64,000 nucleotides of DNA from Megasphaera_A sueciensis (GTDB taxonomy: Bacteria; Bacillota; Negativicutes; Veillonellales; Megasphaeraceae), in the NCBI RefSeq assembly GCF_050219315.1, contig NZ_CP116939.1, forward strand, positions 2,840,221-2,904,220. The letters are read 5' to 3'. Each line of letters begins with the position of its first letter. Positions within the stretch are counted from its first letter, which is position 1. The notes below the pieces were generated by a model. The model did not search any database. It worked only from the letters and a program-made list of their open reading frames with translations, and had not been told where the DNA came from. Both the position numbers and the translations under genes were made by a program. Positions 7,479 through 15,140 of the stretch are shown piece by piece.

Positions 7479-8220
7479 ATTTTTCGATAATCTGAATATA
7501 GCGTTCTAATTCTTCCTTTTCGTATTTTGCAATCAAAGAAATTAATGTTTGGGGATTGTTGTTGTGAGTATGATATTCGTCAAAACAGTTGTAATATTCG
7601 CGGCGATCAGTGAATTTTATATCGACTGGTAATAGACCATTTTTGATAAGTTCGAAATTTAAAAGCAATCTGCCAGTTCTTCCATTCCCATCAATAAAAG
7701 GATGAATGGATTCAAATTCAAGATGAAAAAGAGCAACTGCTTCAATAATATGTCTTGTTTGTTTCCATTCTTCATAATGCTGTATAAGTTGTTCTATGGC
7801 TGGTGGTACTAAATAAGGTTGCGGTGGGGTATGAAGAGCACCAAGAATACGGACCGGAACATTTCTATATTTTCCGCGATTTCCCCGGTCATTCATTAGA
7901 ACGAGAGAATGAATTGTTTTAATAGTTTGTTCTGTTAATGGTTCATTATGAGAGGCTAAATCAATAATATAGTAGAAGGCATCTTTAAAACCAATAACAT
8001 CAAGATGGTCACGCAAAGGCTTTTCTGCAATTGTTATGCCTTCTTGCAAAATTAAAGCGGTTTCCCGTAGTGTTAGTGTATTACCTTCAATGGCGTTGGA
8101 ATTATACGTTGTTTCGATAATGAATTCATCACGCAGACGTTTTAGTTCGGATTTATTTAAAGGACGTAGACTTCGTAGCTCGATTTCCAGTTCATTAATT
8201 TCTGTTAAGATGTCATTCAT
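7477..8220 (-). CDS. Fic-domain protein, class II (self-inhibited) type
   Basis: A 247-residue Fic protein. The catalytic loop HPFIDGNGRTGR is at residues 173-184, matching HxFx(D/E)GNGRxxR, so AMP transfer or a related nucleotide modification of a target hydroxyl is expected. N-terminal SNAIEGN (41-47) fits the S/T-x3-E-G/N inhibitory helix that blocks the active site in cis in class II Fic proteins. It lies downstream of the CI-like and ImmA-like genes and is leftward like them, so it is probably expressed in the lysogen. The target is unknown; no separate antitoxin gene is expected for this class. Confidence 0.85.
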   Translation of the reverse strand: MNDILTEINELEIELRSLRPLNKSELKRLRDEFIIETTYNSNAIEGNTLTLRETALILQEGITIAEKPLRDHLDVIGFKDAFYYIIDLASHNEPLTEQTIKTIHSLVLMNDRGNRGKYRNVPVRILGALHTPPQPYLVPPAIEQLIQHYEEWKQTRHIIEAVALFHLEFESIHPFIDGNGRTGRLLLNFELIKNGLLPVDIKFTDRREYYNCFDEYHTHNNNPQTLISLIAKYEKEELERYIQIIEK

Positions 8221-8282
8221 AAAGTGTTCCCCCTTTTTTTAGAATGCCTAGTTATTGATATATGTGTGATCAATATTATTAG

Positions 8283-8546
8283 TTATGCAACAACGAAAAA
8301 TTGGATATAAGGTAAATCGGATTCTTTTATTTCATGATTGTGTAATAAATGTTCTAAGACATCTGCATGGGCTTCGGAATTAAAATCACCATTTTGAATA
8401 TGGCTTATTTCATGTAAAACACCTTTTACTTGTACATTATGATCTACAAGTGAATTAACAAAAATAGTATACGTCCCATCTGTATTTGTATGGGTTAATG
8501 CCTTAATCTCAACTGGCATAGATTTGTATATAAGAATCACGTTCAT
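8283..8546 (-). CDS. ImmA/IrrE-like short metallopeptidase
   Basis: An 87-residue protein with the zinc-protease motif HEISH in GVLHEISHIQNGDF at about residue 44, and a downstream HADVLEH segment that could supply the third ligand. ImmA proteins cleave phage or ICE repressors of the adjacent gene. It starts one base inside the stop of the CI-like gene (TAATG overlap), so the two are coupled, the classic immA-immR arrangement. It is shorter than most ImmA proteins (about 120-180 residues), so it may be a minimal form. Confidence 0.7.
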   Translation of the reverse strand: MNVILIYKSMPVEIKALTHTNTDGTYTIFVNSLVDHNVQVKGVLHEISHIQNGDFNSEAHADVLEHLLHNHEIKESDLPYIQFFVVA

Positions 8547-8950
8547 TAATCATCGATACCTTCTTTTTTCTTTAATTCATTAATCATATTTACGATAAAT
8601 TGAATATCTTCTTTTTTTAGGTTTTTAGATGCATCAAAAAGAATTCTTCCGTTGGGATTGGTACGAAGGGCTTCAGCGAGGGCGGCAACTTCTGGATCGT
8701 TGTAGTAGAGGGTTTTATCTGAACAACCATCTTGTTTATTAGTAGAGGAATCAATTCCCATTAACCATAAAACATCTACATTAAGAGTTTTTGCTAAAAT
8801 ATATAGTTTGTCTTGTTTTGGTTCTATTTTTCCAGATATATATTGACTGATTGCAGACTTTGGTAATCCTGTTAATTGCGCTAAATCAGTTTGTTTTAAA
8901 CCACGCATATCTAATGCTTCTTTTAATCTTTTCGCTGTTGTTTTAACCAT
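8546..8950 (-). CDS. CI-like XRE-family phage repressor
   Basis: A 134-residue protein with an N-terminal helix-turn-helix (KQTDLAQLTGLPKSAISQYI, about residues 20-39). The C-terminal part is short, with no LexA-type S24 peptidase domain, which fits control by the neighbouring ImmA-like peptidase rather than RecA self-cleavage. ATG 8950 is preferred over 8959 because AAAGGG then sits about eight bases upstream. Its promoter (TTGAAT, 17 bp, TATAAT at 8977-8982) lies in the divergent operator region and faces the Cro-like gene. Confidence 0.8.
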   Translation of the reverse strand: MVKTTAKRLKEALDMRGLKQTDLAQLTGLPKSAISQYISGKIEPKQDKLYILAKTLNVDVLWLMGIDSSTNKQDGCSDKTLYYNDPEVAALAEALRTNPNGRILFDASKNLKKEDIQFIVNMINELKKKEGIDD

Positions 8951-8976
8951 TATATTCATCCCTTTCTTATTTTTTT

Positions 8977-9100
8977 ATTATACTACTAGTTGAACTTTAA
9001 TTCAACATTTTGAATTAAAAAGTTACTTTTATTGAACTTTTATTCTTGACTTAGCTTTTATGTATGGTATACTGTGACTATAAAGTTCAATAAATTGAAC
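8977..9100. promoter_or_regulatory. Lysis-lysogeny switch: divergent promoters and operators
   Basis: Leftward repressor promoter: -35 TTGAAT (complement of 9000-9005), 17-bp spacer, -10 TATAAT (complement of 8977-8982). Rightward early promoter: TTGACT 9046-9051, 16-bp spacer, TATACT 9068-9073. Operator-like repeats of GTTCAA/TTGAAC halves lie at 8989-9006 (overlapping the repressor promoter), at 9032-9037 as a half-site, and at 9085-9100 (GTTCAA-TAAA-TTGAAC, between the early promoter and the Cro start). This matches a CI/Cro-type bistable switch. Confidence 0.8.
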
Positions 9101-9120
9101 CAAGAAAAGAGGTGAGAGAA

Positions 9121-9372
9121 GTGATTATTAAATTTGATTATAGTACCTTAAAAGGCGCTATTGTAAAAATATATGGAACGCAAAAAGCTTTTGCACGAGC
9201 AATGAATATGTCTGAAAGAACATTATCTCTTAAATTAAATAATCATATATTTTTTAATCAAGGGGAGATGACACAAGCAACCAAATTGTTGAACGGTCAA
9301 AACAATGATTTAAAAGAATTTTTTTTTACACCTAAAGTTCAAAAAATTGAACAAAGAAAAAACACTGCATAA
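9121..9372 (+). CDS. Cro-like DUF739-type regulator
   Basis: An 83-residue protein of the short phage Cro/DUF739 type, first rightward gene after the switch. FDYSTLKGAIVKIYGTQKAF and ARAMNMSERTLSLKLNN form the recognisable helix-turn-helix (about residues 5-42). GTG 9121 is preferred as the start because AGAGGTG lies at proper distance, whereas the in-frame GTG at 9112 overlaps that site. Its 3' coding end contains another operator palindrome at 9337-9352. Confidence 0.7.
   Translation: MIIKFDYSTLKGAIVKIYGTQKAFARAMNMSERTLSLKLNNHIFFNQGEMTQATKLLNGQNNDLKEFFFTPKVQKIEQRKNTA
9337..9352. promoter_or_regulatory. Operator palindrome inside the 3' end of the Cro-like gene
   Basis: GTTCAA-AAAA-TTGAAC is the same half-site pair and spacing as the operator at 9085-9100, about 250 bp downstream. 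Such a distal site could support repressor-mediated looping or a roadblock; that is inference. Confidence 0.6.
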
Positions 9373-9482
9373 CAAGTAATGTATTATCCAATAACAGTTT
9401 AAATAACAGGGTTTTACATATTTCCGACATTATTGGCTAAAAAATATAAAAATTAATTTTCATAAAGAGGAGGTGAGAGAGG

Positions 9483-9638
9483 ATGATTGGGAAAATAGTT
9501 ATTCCGGATAAGGAGATTGCAGAACAAATAATTAAATTAAGAGCACAGTTGGATTCCATGAGGGATATAGCACGAGAAATAGCTCGTAAAACAGATGTAG
9601 ATATTGTATTAACTTCTGAAAAAGAAAAGAACGATTGA
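9483..9638 (+). CDS. Small early phage protein, unknown
   Basis: A 51-residue ORF starting MIGKIVIPDKEIAEQ with an excellent ribosome-binding site (GAGGAGGTGAGAG). It is predicted to be helical and charged. It is in the early operon directly after the Cro-like gene, a position often held by small regulators. Function not recognised. Confidence 0.55.
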   Translation: MIGKIVIPDKEIAEQIIKLRAQLDSMRDIAREIARKTDVDIVLTSEKEKND

Positions 9639-9661
9639 TTGCTGTCAACCGTTCTTAAACA

Positions 9662-9829
9662 CTAATTTGATTTTAGATATTTAAGTATTGCATCTTGGGT
9701 TTCTCCGAGTGCATTGAAAAAACTGTCATATAATTCGTTAAAATGTTCTAAATCTCGAACATTTTTAGACTCTTCATCTAAATGAAGGTTTATATCTTGA
9801 AATTCTTTTTTTAATTCATCAATAGTCAT
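9662..9829 (-). CDS. Leftward plug-in unit 1: 55-residue acidic protein
   Basis: The ORF MTIDELKKEFQDINLHLDEE continues to ALGETQDAILKYLKSN and is acidic and helical. It has its own module on the minus strand: extended -10 TGATATAAT (9853-9861) and AAAGGAG nine bases before ATG. Beyond the stop, AAGAACG and CGTTCTT form a hairpin followed by T-rich sequence inside the end of the preceding rightward gene, so the unit is a complete small transcription unit opposed to the early operon. Function unknown. Confidence 0.6.
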   Translation of the reverse strand: MTIDELKKEFQDINLHLDEESKNVRDLEHFNELYDSFFNALGETQDAILKYLKSN

Positions 9830-9833
9830 CAAT

Positions 9834-9861
9834 AATCATCTCCTTTGAGATGATTATATCA
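9834..9861 (-). promoter_or_regulatory. Module S1: extended -10 with overlapping palindrome and ribosome-binding site
   Basis: A perfect 9-bp inverted repeat, AATCATCTC-CTTT-GAGATGATT (9834-9855), overlaps TGATATAAT read leftward (9853-9861). With a start point about seven bases past the -10, the transcript begins near the AAAGGAG and has a leader of only about 17 bases. The palindrome would therefore act mainly in DNA as an operator. Related modules occur at 10415, 10916 and 19043. Confidence 0.6.
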
Positions 9862-9880
9862 CGAAAAGGAGGTGAGAAGG

Positions 9881-10090
9881 ATGCTTAAGGAAGAACCTCA
9901 AGATACGCGCCGTTTTCAGTTATTGAGGCTGTGTGCACTCGTGGATTTACGAGAACAGTTATTACAAAAGATGAGAGAAATATCTGGATGGGATGCAAAA
10001 AAAATCCATCGACTGATTCAAGCATTAGATGAATCAATTGATGGAGAATTTTCAAAATTATCCGGAAGTAAATTTAGCTGCAATGACTGA
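9881..10090 (+). CDS. Small early phage protein, unknown
   Basis: A 69-residue, mostly helical protein beginning MLKEEPQDTRRFQLLRLCAL. It has AAGGAGGTGAGAAGG directly upstream; ATG 9881 is preferred over in-frame GTG 9872. Its last 33 bases overlap the end of the leftward DUF2513 gene. Function not recognised. Confidence 0.5.
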   Translation: MLKEEPQDTRRFQLLRLCALVDLREQLLQKMREISGWDAKKIHRLIQALDESIDGEFSKLSGSKFSCND

Positions 10091-10411
10091 AACTGCATTA
10101 AAGCTGAATTCTATGGCATGCTCCTTTAGATAATCTTTAGTCTTTGCCCAAACGGTATCATTTTTTACTGAATCAAGAAAAGATTGACCGGCAAGCGTTA
10201 GTTCTAGTTCAAGATATTGGTATGGATTTAATTTTGAACTAGCGTCTAAACCTTTTAGGTAATGAGCATCCATTAATATATGAATGTGGTAATCAATCAT
10301 TCCCTGCGGGATTTCGGGATACGTAAAAGAACGATTACTACGAACCGTAGGAGTTGGGCAATCAGAGACGTCAATAAGTATGTCACGTAACAAATCAATA
10401 TTAATCTGCAT
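10058..10411 (-). CDS. Leftward plug-in unit 2: DUF2513 family protein
   Basis: A 117-residue protein matching the DUF2513 pattern: N-terminal MQINIDLLRDILIDV, central YHIHILMDAHYLKG, and a C-terminal LTLAGQSFLDSVKNDTVW segment with a winged-helix feel. The family is common in phages and mobile elements; its role is unknown. ATG 10411 is chosen because CTCCTTT on the plus strand gives AAAGGAGGTGATT just upstream; an earlier in-frame ATG lies upstream of the promoter. It has its own extended -10 and ends inside the preceding rightward gene. Confidence 0.7.
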   Translation of the reverse strand: MQINIDLLRDILIDVSDCPTPTVRSNRSFTYPEIPQGMIDYHIHILMDAHYLKGLDASSKLNPYQYLELELTLAGQSFLDSVKNDTVWAKTKDYLKEHAIEFSFNAVSVIAAKFTSG

Positions 10412-10414
10412 TGT

Positions 10415-10442
10415 AATCACCTCCTTTGAGATGATTATATCA
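10415..10442 (-). promoter_or_regulatory. Module S2: extended -10/palindrome/ribosome-binding site for the DUF2513 gene
   Basis: AATCACCTC-CTTT-GAGATGATT (one mismatch in the palindrome) overlaps TGATATAAT read leftward (10434-10442), nearly identical to module S1. Confidence 0.6.
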
Positions 10443-10463
10443 CTATAAGAGGAAGTGAGAATT

Positions 10464-10613
10464 TTGAACCAGTGGTGTTTAAATCTATTCAAGTTCTTTC
10501 AAAGAGGGAAACAATTTTATCAGGATCATCCGAGTGATAAGTTTTCGTTAATATTTTCATTGATAATTCTCTTTATATCCATTGTAGTGCTTTCGCTAGT
10601 GCTATTCCACTGA
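10464..10613 (+). CDS. Small membrane protein in the early region
   Basis: A 49-residue ORF starting at TTG behind AGAGGAAGTGAG. The C-terminal half (FSLIIL...VVLSLVLFH) is one hydrophobic helix. It fills the rightward slot between two leftward units and overlaps the end of the second by 41 bases. The call depends on the alternative start and on context; no relatives are recognised. Confidence 0.4.
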   Translation: MNQWCLNLFKFFQRGKQFYQDHPSDKFSLIFSLIILFISIVVLSLVLFH

Positions 10614-10911
10614 AAATTAAAGCAATCAGTGAAATCAAAATGGGAATACCGCGCCAAAAATAAATTTCAAAGTGCATGTCTTTGTAATCTTGTAGTAAAG
10701 CAATACCTGTATCGGTAATAGCATATATATCTTCAGGCACATCCATTCCTTCGAATTTTGTTGTTTTTGGCCGTGTTATAGCACCTGATTTAAGAAGAGA
10801 ACTTATACGGAAGTTGACGGAACTATCCATATTACGAATTAAATATTCTAGTTCGGTGTACTTATGTTTAGATATGCATTTTAATACTTCGTATTCTTTT
10901 TTGGTTAACAT
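10573..10911 (-). CDS. Leftward plug-in unit 3: winged-helix-like membrane protein
   Basis: A 112-residue protein whose N-terminal ~70 residues (MLTKKEYEVLKCISKHKY... ISSLLKSGAI... YAITDTGIALLQDY) look like a MarR/winged-helix fold, followed by one hydrophobic helix (IPILISLIALIFSGIALA) near the C-terminus. ATG 10911 lies nine bases after AAGGAG; an ATG directly behind the site is too close. A DNA-binding-like domain tethered to the membrane could sense an envelope signal, which is inference. It has its own extended -10. Confidence 0.6.
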   Translation of the reverse strand: MLTKKEYEVLKCISKHKYTELEYLIRNMDSSVNFRISSLLKSGAITRPKTTKFEGMDVPEDIYAITDTGIALLQDYKDMHFEIYFWRGIPILISLIALIFSGIALAKALQWI

Positions 10912-10915
10912 TATA

Positions 10916-10942
10916 GCCATCTCCTTAGAGGAGATTATACCA
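10916..10942 (-). promoter_or_regulatory. Module S3: extended -10/palindrome/ribosome-binding site
   Basis: ATCTCCT-TAG-AGGAGAT forms a 7-bp palindrome overlapping TGGTATAAT read leftward (10934-10942). The architecture is the same as S1 and S2, with a shifted palindrome centre. Confidence 0.55.
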
Positions 10943-10964
10943 CACGGAAAGAAGGTGAACCAAT

Positions 10965-11177
10965 ATGGAAGGCACAATTATTTATGATCAATTGTATTCG
11001 GCTCCGCAGATGGCAAAACTGCTACACGTGGACAATAGGGTGATTTATAAAATGGCCTATTCCGGAGAAATCCCGCATGTCAAACTTACTGAAAAATCTG
11101 AAATTCGTTTTTGTGGTTGGCAGATCCGGCAATGGCTTGACAGTATAGCCAAGAGAAATGAGGTGAACGAAGGATGA
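10965..11177 (+). CDS. Helix-turn-helix (excisionase/MerR-like) protein
   Basis: A 70-residue protein of the HTH_17/excisionase type: YSAPQMAKLLHVDNRVIYKM is the helix-turn-helix and IRFCGWQIRQWLDS the usual C-terminal beta-hairpin/helix. Such proteins bend att DNA for excision or regulate early genes. It starts at ATG with GAAGGTG upstream, and its stop overlaps the next start by four bases. Being far from int, an excisionase role is possible but not shown. Confidence 0.7.
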   Translation: MEGTIIYDQLYSAPQMAKLLHVDNRVIYKMAYSGEIPHVKLTEKSEIRFCGWQIRQWLDSIAKRNEVNEG

Positions 11178-11392
11178 ATAAAGCAGAGGATACGATCGGA
11201 ACGCCGTGGCTATTTGTGAATGACAACTACGACAATCTGCATGACGAAGTGATCGAGAATGCGGCAGCACGGACACGGGCCGAAATGGGAAAGCCGACCA
11301 CATGGAAGGACGCATTGCAGGTAATCGGGTATTTAGCATTTTATGCAGGATTGGGATGTCTGCTAGCCTATGGATTCTGCAATGTGCCATAA
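11174..11392 (+). CDS. Small phage protein with C-terminal membrane helix
   Basis: A 72-residue protein coupled to the previous gene (ATGA overlap). The N-terminal part is acidic and soluble; residues about 45-70 (ALQVIGYLAFYAGLGCLLAY) form one transmembrane helix. Function not recognised. Confidence 0.6.
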   Translation: MNKAEDTIGTPWLFVNDNYDNLHDEVIENAAARTRAEMGKPTTWKDALQVIGYLAFYAGLGCLLAYGFCNVP

Positions 11393-11415
11393 AAACAAAA
11401 AGGAGATTGATCATA

Positions 11416-11709
11416 ATGACAGATCAGAAAACGGAAGACCACAGTAGGGAAATAAAACAAATGTTTTGTAAGGCAGCAGATAATGGGTGTGCTATCGTGG
11501 GAATGGTAAAAGATGAAAGCGGTATACAATTATTAATCTCAAAAGCAACATCAAGAGACGTATTGCAAGCTGCTGTTCAGCTTTTAGCTGCAATAGAACC
11601 GGCTATTAATTTAGAAAGCCTTGCACACGATTTACCGCAAATGATACTTATGGAAAAGCGATTAAGCAACATTTCCTCACCATTTGCAGGCAAGAAAAAT
11701 ATACAGTAA
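11416..11709 (+). CDS. Small phage protein, unknown
   Basis: A 97-residue protein with AAAGGAG upstream of ATG 11416; a longer frame from 11302 overlaps the previous gene and is not needed. The centre (DNGCAIVGMVKDESGIQLLI) suggests a small alpha/beta fold, followed by a helical tail. Function not recognised. Confidence 0.55.
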   Translation: MTDQKTEDHSREIKQMFCKAADNGCAIVGMVKDESGIQLLISKATSRDVLQAAVQLLAAIEPAINLESLAHDLPQMILMEKRLSNISSPFAGKKNIQ

Positions 11710-11774
11710 AAAGCTGCTCACGGCAATGAGCAGCAACAAGTAATTACTTAAATGTTTTCGTGATTATTGTATCA
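11708..11774 (-). ncRNA. Possible short leftward RNA from a solitary S-type promoter
   Basis: On the minus strand TGATACAAT (complement of 11766-11774) resembles the extended -10 of the S modules, and about 30 bases downstream an 8-bp hairpin (GCTGCTCA with TGAGCAGC, 11713-11734) runs into five T. No leftward gene with a ribosome-binding site lies between. It may be a short antisense RNA to the end of the preceding gene, or the scar of a lost plug-in unit. Confidence 0.3.
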
Positions 11775-11795
11775 CAGAAAGCGAGATTTTAGCAA

Positions 11796-11936
11796 ATGAC
11801 AGCTGTAAACAAGTACTTGATTCATTTAATTGAAATACGAAATCATGCACAGATGACGAAAAACAAACAAGATTACGAATGCCTGGCATGGGCGGTCACT
11901 CAATTAGAACGAGTATTCAACATCAAGGGAGAGTGA
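11796..11936 (+). CDS. Very small early phage protein
   Basis: A 46-residue ORF, MTAVNKYLIHLIEIRNHAQM and onward to ERVFNIKGE. It ends five bases before the ATPase start and contains that gene's ribosome-binding site in its last codons. The upstream ribosome-binding site is weak. Function unknown. Confidence 0.4.
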   Translation: MTAVNKYLIHLIEIRNHAQMTKNKQDYECLAWAVTQLERVFNIKGE

Positions 11937-11940
11937 ACAT

Positions 11941-13899
11941 ATGAAAATAACACGGTTACACCTTGAAAATTTTCGTGGTATCAAGGAGCTGGATATCGAC
12001 TTCGGTCCCATAGTAACCAACATCTATGGTGCAAATGGCACTGGCAAAACAACCATAGCAAACGCGGTAAGTTGGCTGTTGTTTGGCAAAGCAGCTACAG
12101 GCGAAAAAGATTTTAATCCTAAAACCGTAGGCGTACATGATCTGCACCATCTAGCCGAGGTTACATTTCAGGCCGAGAATGGCCGGATCGTACGGTTAAA
12201 GAAAGACTTTTACGAAATCTGGTCAAAGAAAAAAGGATCCAAGACAAAAACATTTTCTGGGAATACGACAGATTACTGGGTGGACGATATTCCATACAAG
12301 GAAAATGTTTATACTAAAACAATTCAATCATTATGTGGGGGAACATTGGAAATAGCAAAGCTTTTGACAATGTACGACTATTTTCCCGAAGTGATGAATG
12401 TCGAGGAACGCCGCAAGGTATTATTTGAGGTCTGCGGTGACATGACGGACGAAGAAGTAATTGCACAGACACCGGAGCTTGCCGATTTGCAGACATTTCT
12501 TAAACAGCCGGGAACATCAGGTCAAATGTACACTCCCGATGAGTACAAAAAAATTGCGATGGATCAGCGGCGTAAACTTAACGATAATTTAAAAATGTTG
12601 CCAGCCCGTATTGACGAGGTAACCAAGAGTATTCCAGAAACGCTGCCGGATGAAAAGAAAATTCAGAAAAAAATCGCCACGCTGCAGGAACAAAGCAATG
12701 GTATTGATGCCGATATCCGTGAAATACAGAACGGAGATACACAGGCGCTTGCTATACAGAAAAAAATTGCTGCCTTATCCACGGAATTAGAACAATCCCG
12801 GATGGCATTCACTGAGAAGGTAAGTGCCGAATACCAGAAGCAATATGCCCAGCAAGCTAAAATACAAAAACAGGGATATGCTCTGGATGAGGAATACGCC
12901 AAGGCATCCGCAGAACTAAAGAAACAGGTCGCAACCGTCGAGGACATGAAGCAGCAACGTAACCGATTGCTGCGAGAATTCTCAGAAGTGCAGGCATCAC
13001 AGTGGGATGAAGGACAACAGATATGCCCCACCTGCCACCGGCCACTAGCTGCCGACAAGGTAGCAGAAATGCGGAAGCAATTCAATGCAGCAAAATCCGC
13101 TCATTTGGAAAATATCAACGAACGCGGCAAATTGTGTGGTAAAGAAGTTATTGGATCGTTAGAAGCACAAATCAATACCATTAAAAAGAGTATGGAGCAA
13201 ATCGGTGCCGACAAAATGGTGATTGATAAAAACAAGGAGGCAGTCCATCGGATTCTGGCAAATCAGCTCCAATTCGAGAACACGAAAATTTATATTAAAT
13301 CCATGCAGCAATTACGAGAATTAGAGGACCAGAACATTGATTCCAACACGGTCATCAGCGCAGCGATAGAAAAAAAGAAGCAACAGAAAGAAGCTTTGCA
13401 AATTCAAATACAGGTAACGAATAGAACGCTTGCGGCGATTGATGCAGCCAAACGCGCACAGCAGCGTATTGACGAACTGCAGCAGGAACAACGGCAGAAC
13501 GGCGCAGACCTTGAAGAGTTGGAACATGGTTTGTACCTATGTGACGAATTCACACGGGCCAAGGTGCGGATGATCACGGACAATATCAACAATCGATTTC
13601 ATTTCGTACACTTTAAACTTTTTGAGGAACAGCTCAATGGTGGTTTAAAAGAACTCTGTGAACCGATGGTGCAGAACGAAGTAGGTGCGTGGGTGGATTA
13701 TCGCAGCGCAAATACGGCTGCACAGGTGAATGCGGGGATGGACATCATCAGTGTTCTGTCTGATTTTTACAACATACATTTGCCGGTATTTATAGATCGG
13801 GCAGAAAGTGTAACGGTGATACAGAATGCAGATAACACGCAATTGATCCGATTGATTGTATCACCGGACGATGCAACGCTGCGAGTAGAAAATAAATAG
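11941..13899 (+). CDS. SbcC/Rad50-like AAA ATPase of the phage recombination module
   Basis: A 652-residue SMC/Rad50-type ATPase: N-terminal MKITRLHLENFRGIKELDI with Walker A GANGTGKTT (residues 30-38), long coiled coil, a zinc-hook CPTC near residue 362, a second coiled coil and a C-terminal half with a Walker-B-like LPVFIDRAES. In phages such ATPases pair with a nuclease to process DNA ends. It is followed 15 bases later by recT and then an MBL-fold protein that may be the nuclease partner. The D-x-D/E step of Walker B is R rather than E after the aspartate, a small departure from typical SbcC. Confidence 0.8.
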   Translation: MKITRLHLENFRGIKELDIDFGPIVTNIYGANGTGKTTIANAVSWLLFGKAATGEKDFNPKTVGVHDLHHLAEVTFQAENGRIVRLKKDFYEIWSKKKGSKTKTFSGNTTDYWVDDIPYKENVYTKTIQSLCGGTLEIAKLLTMYDYFPEVMNVEERRKVLFEVCGDMTDEEVIAQTPELADLQTFLKQPGTSGQMYTPDEYKKIAMDQRRKLNDNLKMLPARIDEVTKSIPETLPDEKKIQKKIATLQEQSNGIDADIREIQNGDTQALAIQKKIAALSTELEQSRMAFTEKVSAEYQKQYAQQAKIQKQGYALDEEYAKASAELKKQVATVEDMKQQRNRLLREFSEVQASQWDEGQQICPTCHRPLAADKVAEMRKQFNAAKSAHLENINERGKLCGKEVIGSLEAQINTIKKSMEQIGADKMVIDKNKEAVHRILANQLQFENTKIYIKSMQQLRELEDQNIDSNTVISAAIEKKKQQKEALQIQIQVTNRTLAAIDAAKRAQQRIDELQQEQRQNGADLEELEHGLYLCDEFTRAKVRMITDNINNRFHFVHFKLFEEQLNGGLKELCEPMVQNEVGAWVDYRSANTAAQVNAGMDIISVLSDFYNIHLPVFIDRAESVTVIQNADNTQLIRLIVSPDDATLRVENK

Positions 13900-13913
13900 G
13901 AGAGTGAATATAT

Positions 13914-15140
13914 ATGGCAGAGAAAACAATGCAAAAATCGGAAAACAAGTTAAGTTTAAGTATTCGATTTCAACAGCAGGTATTGAAAGAATTTACAAAT
14001 AACATCGGGCAAATTCGCGTAACAGATTACCAAAAACAAATTTTACAAGGATATTTTATTAGAATTGATCGGACGCTTACGAATTCGGAAGAGGAACGGG
14101 TACGGAAAAATGATGCGAATAGAGACCATAAGTACGACAATCTATTGCCGTATAGCTGGAGTAACGTCAATGTACGTGACTTATGTATGGACGTGGTACA
14201 TTATGCGCAACTGGGACTTGATATGATGCAGGACAATTTTCTTTTTCCGATCCCCTATAAAAACAACAAGGAAAACTGTTATGACATCACACTAATGATT
14301 GGGTATATGGGAAAACGATATATTGCCTTGAAATATGCCCTTGATAAGCCGACGAATGTAACCGTGGAAATTGTACATAAAGCAGATACATTTAAACCAA
14401 TTATGAAAAGTCGTAGTAATCCTGTCGAAAGCTATGAATTTGACATTGAAAATCCATTTGACCGCGGCGAGATTATTGGGGCATTCGGCTATATCGAATA
14501 TGAAGATCCGAAAAAGAATGAACTGGTTATGATGAGCATGGCCGACATACTCAAACGGAAACCAAAATATGCCAGTGCGAATTTTTGGGGCGGATCTTTG
14601 AAAGTATGGAAAAAAGAAAAACAAATCGAGGAACAGAAAGAAGGATGGCTGGAGGAAATGTGCCAAAAGACCATGATGCGTGAGGTATATTCTCCCAAAC
14701 ATATATTGATTGATCCCAAGAAAATTGACGACAGTTACCAGTACATGAAGCAGCAGGAACAACGATTGAATGCAGCTAATGATGAGGTACAGCAAGCCAT
14801 TGAGATAGAGGCAAATAGCGTACCATTTGAAGAACCAGAGCAACAATTGGCACAGGGATTGACAGGAATATCACAAGAACAGTCAATACCGGTACCGTCC
14901 GAAAGTGTACCAAATTTAACTGAAAATATGCAGAAAAACAGCAGGAAAAATACTCATTCCAGTCAGAATGTACGAAATTCAACGAAGAAAACGACTAATC
15001 CGGAATTACCACCAGCAACAGAACCGTTTGATGAGATTGACCGCATGGGCGATGATATGTTCAAAGATACTGAGGATATGAATGAAGCCGCAGGACGTGC
15101 CGATCTTGCGCCGGATCCAGTGGGGGGACCGACGTTTTGA
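13914..15140 (+). CDS. recT: RecT-family single-strand annealing protein
   Basis: A 408-residue RecT homologue. The conserved core (about residues 15-270) includes SWSNVNVRDLCMDVVHYAQL, the LDMMQDNFLFPIPY region and YFIRIDRTLTN-like start. RecT coats single-stranded DNA and anneals complementary strands during phage recombination. The C-terminal ~120 residues are low-complexity and rich in Q, E, S and P, longer than in E. coli RecT (269 residues), and may recruit partners. AGGAGAG precedes the ATG. The stop overlaps the TTG start of the MBL-fold gene. Confidence 0.85.
   Translation: MAEKTMQKSENKLSLSIRFQQQVLKEFTNNIGQIRVTDYQKQILQGYFIRIDRTLTNSEEERVRKNDANRDHKYDNLLPYSWSNVNVRDLCMDVVHYAQLGLDMMQDNFLFPIPYKNNKENCYDITLMIGYMGKRYIALKYALDKPTNVTVEIVHKADTFKPIMKSRSNPVESYEFDIENPFDRGEIIGAFGYIEYEDPKKNELVMMSMADILKRKPKYASANFWGGSLKVWKKEKQIEEQKEGWLEEMCQKTMMREVYSPKHILIDPKKIDDSYQYMKQQEQRLNAANDEVQQAIEIEANSVPFEEPEQQLAQGLTGISQEQSIPVPSESVPNLTENMQKNSRKNTHSSQNVRNSTKKTTNPELPPATEPFDEIDRMGDDMFKDTEDMNEAAGRADLAPDPVGGPTF

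Noticed and set aside
7477..8546. Fic plus ImmA-like gene as a toxin-antitoxin pair
   Set aside because: The Fic protein has its own inhibitory motif (class II), and the ImmA-like gene is coupled to the repressor, not to Fic.
11651..11751. Small hydrophobic peptide on the minus strand near the solitary module
   Set aside because: A 19-codon frame can be drawn from a TTG, but it lacks a ribosome-binding site and runs through a terminator hairpin.
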